58,269 nt of DNA. Origin: Mnemiopsis leidyi. Taxonomy: Eukaryota; Ctenophora; Tentaculata; Lobata; Bolinopsidae. The DNA lies in the NCBI GenBank assembly GCA_000226015.1, contig JH153050.1:198795-257063 (forward strand). Direction: 5' to 3'. The notes beneath the pieces were generated by a model. That model saw only the letters and a list, made by a program, of their open reading frames with translations, ran no database searches and had not been told where the DNA came from. Numbering within the stretch: the first letter of the stretch is position 1; each line of letters starts with the position of its first letter. This document shows, one piece after another, positions 11,601-23,800 of this stretch. Made by a program: the position numbers and the translations under genes.

Positions 11601-14600
11601 ATATTGAGCTGTTTAATGCAGCCTGAAAGCTTGATGGGTCCCAATCCCCAACAACAATTCATGTTCCCAAATATGTTTAGTTCCCTTTCATAACAACCAT
11701 GGTGTCATTATTGACTTTGTGTATAAGATGAAGTACGCTTAGACCTTAGTAATATGAAATAGTTACTTGGTACTTACTGAGGTAACTTGTCAGTCTGAAC
11801 TGACTTGCTCGTCATCTTTGGGTTTTGGCTTGCTCCTCGTCTTCGTTTCCAGTTCGCCTCTGTATGGTAATAAGATTAAGGTTGTGCTTAATGGTAATCG
11901 AGATTGATCGTTCAATTTGACTCGCTTTTAGGAATAATACTATTGTGCCATTGTCTCATCATTTGGGTTTGGTTCATTCTCTTAAGCTGAATGATATCTA
12001 CTAGTAGAGTTTACTAACAAAATGTACCTATTTTATTGGCATCAGTTTCAATATTCTCAAATCTGACGGTTTTATCGTTCGGTCCTGACCGGCGGTTGTC
12101 ATGGAAACCAGAGGATGTGGGCGTGTCACGTGTCACGTCACTATTTGCACGTGACCTACTCATGGCCTCGTAATCGTTTAAGGAAATACCACTGTCGTTT
12201 ATATCCGCTATGTCGATATCGTTCATTTTTTCATCGAAGTCTGAAGATGAACAAATGAGACTGTTTATAGTGAGAATATTGGGCGAATCGTGTGAATGTT
12301 AGGTGATTTATATTGATTAAAACTCAAGATCAAGAATGAAAGTTAAGGATAGCGCAGCAGATATGCCCCTTTCAGATAAAATATACCTTTCAGCTCTTGA
12401 GAGCTCTGGTGAAGTGCGTTCTCGATACTCTCAAGTTTCTTTAGAATCTCCGCCTCTGACAAGCTGTCCTAGAATATCACAGTTTAACAACTAATTAACA
12501 TTTGGTGCAAAACTGTCTAATGTGATGCTGAATAGTTTATAGGTATGGTCTAGATTCCAGCAATCCAGCTACTTAGATTCCAGCAATCCAGACTCATGTG
12601 ATCCATAAGGCTTTAAAAAAGTTAAAATTAGGCCAATTAGAATTAAATCATTAAGTTGGCTCAGAATAATGGCCCTTTGGCCCAATAGCCAATAATTTAT
12701 GAATGGTCGGGTCTCAGGATTCTAGCCCAGAATAAACTTTATGATCCTGATTATATGCATTATGCAACTTTAAGTATTACTATTATGCATTATATGCAAC
12801 TTGTATGAATATCTTTAAAATTCAATAATTAAACTTCAACTTTACCTGTCTTGACAGGGAAGTTTGAGGCTCAGTATGAATATCTTAAAAAAACCAATAA
12901 TTAAACTGCAACTTTACCTGTCTGGACAGTGAAGTTTGAGGCTCACTGTCGCTCTCCTCGTTCTTCTTCTTCTCTCGTTCTCGGTGCCGGTGTCGTTTCA
13001 GCATGTCGTCCTTCTGGCTCTCCGACTGTAGCAGAATGGGAATTTCGTGTTAGCATGTTTTTTTCTTTCGGGTTATTTGTTTAACGATTGGTTTATTGTT
13101 GATGGACCGCATGAATATAAATGATGTTAAAGTTGAAATTTCGGAGCTTTTCTCGGCTTTGCAGTTGTAAATTATTTGGATCTAAAACTAAAGTGGAAAC
13201 AGATAAATGTCATTAAAGTAGTGTGAGGTTAGACATATAGAGACAGAGCTGTAACCATACGGGAGCTTAAACTGAAGAGAAGTGATAAAACAAACACTTA
13301 TTAATTATAACAGACGAACAAATAAGTGCACGGCTAAACAAAAGAAAAAGGAAAAAGAAGAAAAAATGCTCGATCGAATTGAAACATACGATAGAAAACT
13401 GTTCAGGTAGTCTCTCCACTGTATCGCTCAGGTTATCCGTCAGAGCAGCTTTGTGCAGATCCCCCAACATGCGGTCAAAGTTTTCAGCGTGGTCGAAAAA
13501 CTCTGCATTCGCTTCGTAGGTTTCTGGGTCTACTTGGTCTGTGAGTATCCTGAGAGTACGTGAGTAAGTTAAGTTTGGTAAATTGTTTTTATTAAAGTAA
13601 CCGTTGGTATTGGGAAAAATGTCGAGGGAAAAATAAGTAGAAGGCTGTTAGTGATATCGATTGAAGGTAGTGAATTATTAATAAAATTATATCTACTTAC
13701 TTTTAAGAAGAGTAGTAAAATAAGATCTTTACAGATTCTAAAAGAGAACTTACATAAAATCCTTGTGAAATCCAGACAACATCCCCACCATGTTTTTGCG
13801 AAATTTGAAGAACTCCTCTTTTTGTGCGTCAAGTTCCTGATTGTAGTACTGAGGTTTCAGTGTTAGCCCTTTGGAAAAACAAACTGTTTTTATAAACCGA
13901 TACGATCATTATATAATAGCCTTACTTCAAACTTCACTTGATTGCAACATTCAAGTAAGATGTAATTATCAAGATTGAAGATATTCGTTAAGTTCATATG
14001 TGTTTGTGAAGTACGTGTTTTTTCCCTGTTTGCTAAGTATAACGTGTGTTGTTAAGTACGTGTGTTGGTAAAATACAATAACATATCAAACACTCGTTTT
14101 TCTTCACCTGTTTTGTGGACGCCAACTTCTTCTCTGCAGCATCAAGAACTTTGTTCATCTGGTTCCCACTGTTCTGCAGGTTCAACCTCAACTTTAACTT
14201 ATAAACTTGATCGTGTAAGAACTGTATCCTGTCCAGAGCTCTGTCCTTGAACTGCTGGCTCGAGTCTTTGAGCGACTCAAGTTCGTACTCCAGCGATGCC
14301 TCCCTAACGTCTGCAAATTGGAGAAGTTTCTTCTTTTCTCTGTTCCATAATCCTATTGTCGCTTCTCGTGTTAACCTATTAACGAGATTAATACAGTAGG
14401 TAACAGAGATAGGTACTTTCTGGGAGGGGTTAAAATTTTAACCAATCGCAGAACCTAGAAATCACTGTTTTCCAGCTTCTCTTTAGAGACCCTCGCCTAA
14501 GAATTACCATTTTGGTAATCATAAATGGTTAATGCTAATTCTCGGGCAAAACTAAGTAACCCGCTTTTTAAAACAATGCACAAATATCTGTCCGACATGA

Positions 14601-15994
14601 AAGCTTACTTCGCAATCCTGTTAGCCTTTTCATGGTTCTGATCTTTAAGTGTCTGAATCATGGCTTGAGCGGTTTTTAACTCTTTAGATGTATTATCCAA
14701 CTTTCTTTTCATTGTGTCGAACTGAACTCTCTGTCGGTCTCCTTCCACTGATTTGGAGTTTACAGTGTAGGAGCTTATCATTTTTTGGTATATTTGAACT
14801 TATTTAAGTAAAGAAGATTTAAATTATTTATCTAAAATTGCAATTCATTCTTCTCAAGTTTTTTTAAGGTACAGCTCAAGCTTGTAACTAGAACTGTGAG
14901 TGCAATATTTGCGCATAATCTATAAATTTCACTGTCTACTTACATCTGAGTTCAATCAACTTCTCGGTGAGTTTTCCCGTTTCCATGGCGACCATTTCAG
15001 CGCATTTGGCGCAGTACTTCTCATTTTGGGGCACTTTGATAACTTCTCCAACCTGCAAATGTAAATTGTTTATGTGAAGTTATCACTTTTTACAGCAACT
15101 TCGTAATGAAAGTGCCAAACTGCTTGTTTAGCCGTAAATTTGACAGGTAATTAATTATTTATTTATTTTGTTGCGGGTTATTTTGCATTAACCATATGTT
15201 TTGACGTCTTGACAACTTATCATGATTCAGCTAAAGCGATTAACCCTGTGATGTACCTCAATAAGTTGTGCTGGCATGGCAGGGAAAAACTGAAGTTATT
15301 ACACAAAAAGATATTGTTGAATGTCGACAGAGGAACTTTTATCAGGCAATCGATTTCATTTAGCTTCTCAATTTCAGTCTACCAAACTTGAACGAAGTTG
15401 TTAGAATTTGTGAACAAACAGAATGTAGGTATGAATAGTTTTAATTTTCAACCATAATTTCTTGTATATGATGTTTAAAATGTGTAAAGTTCAACGAACA
15501 AAAAGGAATCAATAAGGTGCTAAACAGTGTACAAATAATTAATGAATTTAATTCCGATTTTAAAGAAGCTTTCATAACGAATACAGATACGAACACAATC
15601 TCACTCAAAAGTAAACATAAGCATATAAGGCATACATAAGTGTACTTCATAGAGCTCAACAGCTGTGGTGTTCTCCAAGATGGAATCAGCAGGTGCGTAG
15701 ACCTACAATTACTAGTACACTATAAGTCAGTAACTGCAGCTAGTTACTAGTCAAATAGAGAATCGATAATATATATCTGTACTGTCTGACCTTCGCGAAT
15801 CTAGTGCCACATAGATGAAACACCTTCTGTACGAATACAACGTCCTCGCTTTAATCATTTAAAATATAATTTTAACCAAGTCGATTATAGATATAAGGTT
15901 TGTTATCGAACGATGAAATAAATACTGAACTTAGAGGGTCGACTTTATTGCCGAATAACAGCTGCTCCAAAGGACTTAAGGTATGATGATTCAT
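8670..15994 (-). CDS. Coiled-coil protein with C-terminal EF-hand-like region, probably ciliary/centrosomal
   Basis: Seventeen exons keep phase from ATG at 15994 to TGA at 8670: 15926-15994, 15646-15702, 14944-15052, 14609-14747, 14108-14375, 13754-13848, 13390-13549, 12918-13025, 12387-12468, 12028-12240, 11778-11859, 11137-11254, 10145-10252, 9805-9967, 9450-9583, 8990-9083, 8670-8755 (694 residues). If the AAG|GTTTAG donor at 9450 is not used, the protein stops at 9444 (636 residues). Residues about 60-250 are charged coiled coil. A CAKC pair sits near residue 55. KSVQTD near residue 450 fits a dynein light chain LC8 site. Near the C terminus DSNNDYRLDINE fits a 12-residue EF-hand loop (D1, N3, D5, L8, E12; Tyr for the usual Gly at 6), followed by DELDFFDFL, like an EF-hand exit helix. 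I do not recognise the family. The first two exons and last two are least certain. Confidence 0.75.
9601..9737. repeat. 26-bp minisatellite in an intron
   Basis: Five tandem copies of a unit beginning AACAAGAAGTTTACTTTCCA, lying in the intron just before the EF-hand exon of the coiled-coil gene. Confidence 0.85.
10303..11078. repeat. (GTAACTAA)n satellite filling an intron
   Basis: An 8-bp unit GTAACTAA repeated nearly without break on both sides of an assembly gap. It makes up almost all of the intron between exons 10145-10252 and 11137-11254 of the coiled-coil gene, so true array and intron lengths are unknown. Scattered related units occur at 9355-9400. Confidence 0.95.
10614..10970. other. 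Assembly gap (357 N) inside the 8-bp satellite
   Basis: Run of N flanked on both sides by the same 8-bp repeat; the array most likely continues through it. Confidence 0.99.
12838..12990 (-). repeat. 72-bp duplication of an exon end with its 5' splice site
   Basis: On the minus strand the end of the exon 12918-13025 (AGCCTCAAACTTC...AGACAG|GTAAAG) is repeated 72 bases downstream at donor 12846 with a few changes. Reading past the first donor meets a stop after about ten codons, so only the first donor keeps the frame. Confidence 0.85.
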
Positions 15995-17887
15995 GAGGCA
16001 AAAAGTGCGCCCCAACCTTAAACCCTCTGAAGGGTAGACCATAAATAAGAAAGAGCACTACGAGATATTTTAGTCAAATAATGAATTTTGGCTGTTTTGA
16101 TGCATGTTCTCCGAAACACCTGCCAGTTATATCGTTGTCAAGGAAACGCCACGTGGTCATCGTGGCAACACATATGAAGAATTCTGATTGGTTGGCCTCG
16201 GTAAATGGTGCTCTCTGATTGGTTAGCAGAGCTCTAGAAGTCAGCACATACACAGATAAGTGTCCGGAAGTTTTGGCCGATGTTACCAGGTACAGTTATG
16301 GACCCTCAGCTAACTTGATATATAGAGGTCTGTAATTTAGTGCGGGGAAGTTTCATCCAATTATGCATCTCTGACTAAAGACTCATAGATAGATCAATAT
16401 AGACAATAGACATGTGCATTTTATATAAGCCTAAGGTTCATGGTTATAAATTCTTCATATGTCCACATGTTCCTCTCTTTAGAGGAGCCGCTTTGGTCAC
16501 ACTTCACACATTTAGTTAGTCCATCCAATAAATACTAATAACACGGCTTCCACGAACACTGGATAGATTAAGAATTTTAAGCAACCTTTAATTTTTTAAT
16601 AGATACATTTACAAATTTAAGCAATTCCTATTTTAGATTAAGAGCACATTGCAACTGTCTCAGTTAAACTTGCAACATTTAAGCAATAATAAGAGTAAAG
16701 CCACAACCACATGGTTATAATCCCCCTACTATCTGATCCATGGCAGCGGTACTCCTGACCTGCACTGCAGCACTTTACATCCTCAATAAGAGTTGTATAG
16801 ATCTGCAGCATATAATCGATTGTTAATCGACTCATTAGGTGATTATATATGCTTTTACACGAGGAGACCACCTTCCATGTAAATGACTCAGCGTAAATTC
16901 TTATTTAGAACCGACGTTATTCTGCTTGCAGCAGAATTTGCTGGTTGCCATGGTCACAAAACGTGGATATTTGAGTTTCGACATCAGATTAAGTTCAATT
17001 ACCTATTATATCCTTTATTTGTAATGCAAATAAAAATATTTGGATAAGAATAAGAAGTCAGACTAAATAAATCTTTGAATCATTAGAACCTCCCTAAACC
17101 AGATCAAATACACTTCTACAATTAATCAGACCCTTTGAAATGACACGGCAAACGAACAAATTGAAATTCAGGGAACGCCTCGTTTGACGCTCACGTCATT
17201 GATTGTAAAATAAGAAAGTACTCCAAAATCATAATATGAAAGTACATGCAAATCGAGAAATTAAAATTTCGTGCAATAAATTTCCATGGTTACATGATTC
17301 CGAAACACAAGGTCTGAAATTCTGAATTGCTTGTGGAATATTAATCGTTTTTATTCACTTTTACTGCGTGTTAGAGGCACTTTGAAAAGTCGATCTAAAT
17401 GTCAAAGTGTTTATGTGCTTGCTTACTCAAATGTACAAAAACCTTAAGAAAGGTCAAACCAAAAGCATTCAAATGGAGAAATCTGTGATTGTGAATACAG
17501 CAAAAGCATTCAAATATTTTATGAAGCTGAACCTAGATAATTTGACAAATTCTACAACCACAAATTTCATTTCTCGATAGCAAATATGTTTTTCTCCTTA
17601 AATAGAACAGATTTGTCTTAGTATGGTCATTTGTTTGATAAATTCATTTCTGTTATCTGTATTGTTCGAAAGTTTAAATGAAATAAACAAATGAAGAATT
17701 TAGTTTAGTACTCGCAGCATTAATTCTGGTTTACCTTAAGTAAGTATAGCGCTTTAGTAAATTCATCAAATGTTATATTATACAAAAGGTTTAGCCAGGA
17801 AAGCGGACCAACTGATCTTTACTCAATATCCAATCGTCATTGCTTATTGCTTACGTGCACCAAAGGGTCCACCTTCATTTCCAAGTG
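15995..17887. promoter_or_regulatory. Divergent intergenic region with X-box and paired CCAAT boxes
   Basis: This 1.9 kb lies between the start codons of two genes on opposite strands and is a likely divergent promoter region. GTTGTCAAGGAAAC at 16134-16147 matches the RFX X-box consensus RYYNYYWWRRNRAC fully and lies 140 bases upstream of the minus-strand ATG. CTGATTGGTT occurs at 16184-16193 and 16215-16224: two inverted CCAAT boxes 31 bases apart. CACGTG sits at about 16151. A weaker X-box-like GTTGCCATGGTCAC is at 16944-16957. X-boxes mark cilia genes in animals, which fits the coiled-coil gene on the left. The degenerate consensus occurs by chance in tens of kilobases, so the position is the main support. 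Confidence 0.45.
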
Positions 17888-20800
17888 ATGATGTTGAATG
17901 AACTCGATCTTGAGAACATGATCATGTTGGAGAGGATCAGGTAAGCTTAGTCAGCATCCTTGATGTTATGTTATACAATTTTAATCGTACAGGCAACGAC
18001 AGGGTACAACCTAATTTCCTAACTATCCCAACCGTTTAAGACTCGAAGTTTTTGTGAATATAGCAGCATATTTTATCCGCGCTGCCTTTTTCTGCAGTGA
18101 CACCCACCTTTGTAAACATATAATATTAACGCTAACAGCTTGCAGAAAGATAAACAAACACAGTCGTACGTGCAAACACACAAACAAACACACACACAAA
18201 TGTGTTGAAACACAGGCCAAGTTAATTGCCTTGTAGCTACTTTATTTGTCTTGTAAATTGGGCATCCCGTAGATGCAGTAGAGTAGTATATAGCTTGTAA
18301 ACTGCTGAAAAATTCTGTAAGATTGTGGAATTTTGTGTGACTTTTTCTCTGGATTGGGTTTGTTTCATAAACACTTAATTTGGCATCGAGAGCACAAAGG
18401 AATCAAGGCGAAATGGATAAAGGGATCCAATGTGTAAGAATACTTAAAGTTTCCTCATGTTTGAGTATATTAGACAACAGGTTAATGATTTTCGGAAATA
18501 GGATTTTTAGTTTCATATACAACATGTAAAATCTGGCCCGATGTGGAAAATGCCAATGATAACAGTTTAGAATTAGAGAACGGTTGATTTTAGAAAGAGT
18601 ATCTCCATCAGCTGGATCACTTCGATCACAAGACATCCATTCAAAACCTATTTTTAAACAAGTATCGTTTCAGGATCCTGTAACTCCAACAGGAACTCCC
18701 TCAACAATCTCAGGTCGGCATTTCACTGAACGACCAGACGGGTCTTACAATTTCCTAAACTTCACCCACAATGGTATAAAATGTAAGGTTGAGTTGAGTA
18801 TTGACCCTCAATGGAGTGAAACAAATAAACCAAACTTCCAAGTCAGTTCTGAGCGTTCAAAAACTTTCGAAGATTTTCAAACCCGGTCAAGAGAGAGCGT
18901 GAACAAATTTCTGATGGACCACCTCAAACATCCAGTAAGATCACACAGACCAATAAGAGAAGACGACTTAAATTCAGAAACCCCTGAAGGAACACAGTCT
19001 CACTTACCAGACTCAAAGCTATGTCTGGATGAAGATAAACCATCCTCAGCGGAAAGCACTCCAGAATTGATCATCCAGTGTCAACTCCATCGTGACAATC
19101 ACGATCATCTTCCTGACTGCCCCTGGCTCTGGACCGACGAAGTTAAAGAGCAGGACTGTGTGGCGGATTCCGAGAGTTTTCACTCGTTTTCTGTGTCTGA
19201 GAACGAAGAAAGTGCGTCAAACAGCAAAAAAGATGCTACTACTACACCTAAAGATTCAGAAAAACGAATAAGTGAGGGGGTAAGATCAAAGTCAGAAGAG
19301 CCTGCAGGTGACAGATCATCAAAAATGAAAATACCTTCAAACCGAAGTCAAAAGCGCAAAGGCTCCGCCCAAAAAGAAAGTGGAAAACAGCCTGACCAAA
19401 ACCTCCAAGTCTCACAAACAACATCTTTCACAATAGACAGTATCCCGGATTCAGTTTCAAGTTTAGACTCTTGGGTTCCTCATTCAACGACAGATTGTAG
19501 CGATTTGTGGTCACCTGATACAGCCGATGAAGGCCAAAAAGAAATTGGTGCAAATAGATCGTATCCTCAGGCAGATAAAGCATTCGAGGATAACCAAGCT
19601 CATTCCTTGACCGACCCTTCATTGGAGACAAGCTTTTCAACTGACTCTTATTTCAATGTTGATAAAATAAGGAAAAGCAAATCCTCGACGACTGATCAAT
19701 TAGATTCAGCTGTCCCTTCAAAAAGGAAGAAGTCAAAAAAACGCAAAGTTGAAACGGACAAAAGATCGAGAGATAAAGATCGAAAGAAAAAACATCGTGA
19801 AAAGAAGAAAGAAATTTTACAAAGAAACCCACATACAGAGGAACTCAAGAACAAACCAAAAGATAAGGATATGGTCAAAATTCCTCATGAACCTTACAAT
19901 GAAAAGGGATCAAATAGACGATTTGATAAAGAATCAGTAACAATGAAAGAAACAGTTGAACCAACTGAAAACGAACCATTCACAAAAGATGAATCAGTTA
20001 AATCAAATGAAGAGAAACTTGTCACAGTACTAAAACCACTTGAACCAAATGACAACCCAACCGACACGAATACTGTGCCTGTTGCAACGAGAAATGAGGA
20101 ACTTGAAGTATCAGCCGGTCTAATTGATTCAGCAGTTCATAAGGAACCAATTACTGAAATGGGACCAGAAATCCCATCTGATGTGATACCTGTCACAACA
20201 AGTGAACATGATGTACAATTTGCTATAAAACCAACGACAACAAATGAACCAATCGATACATCTGTCGATGAAGAACCAATCGTTCAGACAAGTTCATTGA
20301 AACCATCTGATAAGGAACTTGAAAGATCAGCTGAGCCAGTTGATATAACAGTTGATAAGGAACCAAACACTAAGAGGGGACCACTGATACAATCTCATAA
20401 GGAATCTATCACAACAACGGAAATTAATGATTCAACTGTTGATGAGACACCAATCATTCAATCTGAACCAATTATACCATCAGATCAGGAACCCGCCCAA
20501 ACAACTGAAGCAGTTGAAAAGGAACCAATCAGTAGGACAGAACCACTGATTCCATTTGACATGAAACCTGTCACAATAGCTGAACAAGTTGATACAGCTG
20601 TTGCATCATTGGAACCACTTGATGAGGTACCCAAAAGATTAGCTAAACCAGTTGATTCAACAAGTGATAAAGAACCAATCACTAAGATAGAACAAATCAT
20701 TCCATTTGATATGAATCCTGTCACAACAGCTGAAACAGTTGATTCATCTGTTGCTAAGGAACCAATCACTACCACGGGTTCATTGAAACCATCTGATGAT

Positions 20801-23800
20801 GAACCTGAAAGATCAGCTAAACCGATTGATTCAACAATGAATAAGGAACCAATCACTAAGTCAAAACCAGTGATTCCACCTGATATGAATCCTGTAACAA
20901 CAGCTGAACCAGTTGATCCAACAAGTGATAAAGAACCAATCACTAAGAGAGAACAAGTTATTCCATCTGATGTGAAACCTGGTACAATAGCTGAACATGT
21001 TGATACATCTGTTGCTCAGGAACATATCACTAAGGCGGTTTCATTGATAGCATTCGATGATTCAACAGTTGATTCAACAGTAGATAAGGAACCAATCACA
21101 AAGACAGGACCAATGATTTCACCTGATATGAAACCTGTTAAACCAGCTGAACCAATTAATACATTTGTTGCTAAGGAAGCAATCACTACCACGGGTTCAT
21201 TGAAACCATCTGATGAGGAACCTGAAAGATCTGCTGAACCGATTAATTCAACAGTTGATAATGAACCAATCACTAAGTCAAAACCAGTGATTCCATCTGA
21301 TATGAAACCTGTCAAACCAGCTGAACCAGTTGATATGTCCGTTACTAAGGAACCAATCACTAACACGGATTCATTGAAACCGTCTGAAGAACCTGTAAAA
21401 TCAGCTGAATCGATTGATTCAACAGTTGCTAGGGAATCAATTACTAAGTCAAAACCACTGATTCCATCTGAAATGAAACTTGTTACGACAGCTGAACCAT
21501 TTGATCCAACAAGTGATAAGGAACCAATCACTAAGATAGAACAAATTATTCCATCTGATATGAATCCTGGCACAACAGCTGAACCAGTCAATACATCTGT
21601 TGCTAAGGAACATATCACTAAGGCGGTTTCATTGATAGCATCTGACAAGGAACTTGAAAAATCTGCTGAACCAGTTGATACAACAGATGAACCAATCAGT
21701 AAGACGGGTTCATTGAAACCATCTGATAAGGAACTTGAAAGATCAGCTGAACCGATTGATTCAACAGTTGATAAGGAACCAATCATCAAGACAGGACTAG
21801 TGATACCATCTGAAATGAATTCTGTCAAAATAGTTGAACCAGTTGATAAATCTGTTGATGAGGAACCAATCAATAAGACGGGTTCATTGAAACCATCAAT
21901 AAACCCGTCTGAATCTGAAAAGGAACTTATAACAACAACTGAACCAAAAAATTCAACTGTTGATAAGAAACCAATCGCTGAGACTGGACCAATTTTACCA
22001 TCAGATCATAAACATGATAGAACAACCGAACCAGTTGATAAGAAATCAATCACTAAGTCAAAGCCAGTGATTCCATCTGATACGAAACCTCTCACAAAAG
22101 CTGAACCAGTTGATACATCTGTTGATAAGGAACCAATCACTAAGAGAGAACCATTTTATAAATCTGCAGATGAGGAACCAATCACAACAGCTGAAGCACA
22201 TGATACATCTGTTGATCAGGAACAAATAACAAAGACTAAAACAGTTATACCAATTGTTAAGGAACCTATAACAACAACTGAACCTGATTTAAAAGTTGCT
22301 AGAGAACAAGTAACAGCAGCTGAACCAGTCGATTCAAGTGTTGATAAGGAACTAACGACAAAGACTGGACCAGGCATATCATCTGATATGAAACCTGTCA
22401 CAGATGCAGAAGTTGCTGAAGAACCAGTCACAACAAACGAACAATTCGATTCAACACATGAAGGGAAACGAATCACTAAGACTAGCCCAATAATACCATC
22501 TGATAAGGAACCTGTCAAAACAACTGAACCTGATGAACAAGTTGCTAAGGAACTTGTGACAACAGCTGAACCATTGTTTTGTATTGTTGATACTGAAACA
22601 ATCACTAAAACCGGACCAGTTATACCATCTGATAAGGATCTTGTCACAACAGCCAAACCAGAAGGATCATTTGCTGATAAGGAACAACTTACTATGACGG
22701 GACCATCTATACCATCTAAAAAGAAATCTCTAACTACAACTTTTCCAGGTTCACAAGTTAAAATTGGACCAGTTGATACGGACTCAGCTGCAAAACCAAT
22801 AGAATTTGCTTCAAGAGAGCCAGTCAAGAAACAGAAAGATGTAGAACTAACTGAATTAGTCACGCACATCGAACCTGTAGAGCAAGCTCGTCAAGAAGGA
22901 ATTACTAAAAATACACCGGAATGCCCTGCCTCTTCTGAGCAAGAAGAAACGGCAGCCGCTGAAAAAGCCGCTGAAAAAGATCCAGTCAGCAAGAAGGAAA
23001 TTATAGGTCCAGAATCGATCGAGGAAAAGAAGCCTGATCATATGGAATCAGTTACTGATGATAAACGAATTAGACAAACTAAGAATGAACCGATCACTTA
23101 TAATGAACTAATAGAACCTGCTCATAAAGAACCAACTGGTAAGGGGACAGTCTTGAAAAAGGAACCAGAAAGACCAATCAACAAAGAACCTTTCACAAAA
23201 GCCGAATCGGATGATTCAAGTGACAATAAACTAGTCACGATAGATTTATTATCGTCAGATTCCTCGGGGTTTTTAAATTCAGATACCTTGTCTTCGAGTG
23301 TAATATCTGAGGATGTAAGCGAACTTTTTACTGATTCAGACGGACTGCCATGCGTTGATGATCTCATTTTTCTCTCTGATTCTCAGGACGATATTTTCAA
23401 TGTTGCTCCTGTTTTGAAGAATGGAATTGCATTGTTTGGAACACCCTGTGACTATCCCGGTTCACCATCGACCTCTGAAACAGATTTTACCAATAATGTG
23501 CAACCCACGCCGCCAACGTCTTTACCTGATGATATACTGCTCGAATATACATCAGCTAGTGCTGCAGCAGGACTAGATTTCAACTGGCTGAACTTTCTTT
23601 GCAACCTATCACCATTATTTCCTCAGTCAGTCCCTCGTCCCCAACCTCAAGTTGTAGAAAGAACCGTCACTGTTCCTGCCATTCTACCCATGAGCGAAGT
23701 AGATGAAACTTCCCACAGTTCTCCTGATAGCAGTTGTTATTCAAGGTGCTCCTCCTTTACTGACAATGATGAGAATGCAATTGATTTGTTTGTGGCAAAA

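Noticed and set aside
12095-12108. Perfect X-box match GTTGTCATGGAAAC, and another at 14979-14992
   Set aside because: Both lie inside coding exons of the coiled-coil gene; the degenerate consensus is expected several times by chance in a window this size.
20485-22869. Long antisense open frames (152, 285 and 217 codons) over the giant exon
   Set aside because: They mirror the sense-strand repeat; codon choice there leaves the antisense frame open. No start context, splice sites or domain support them.
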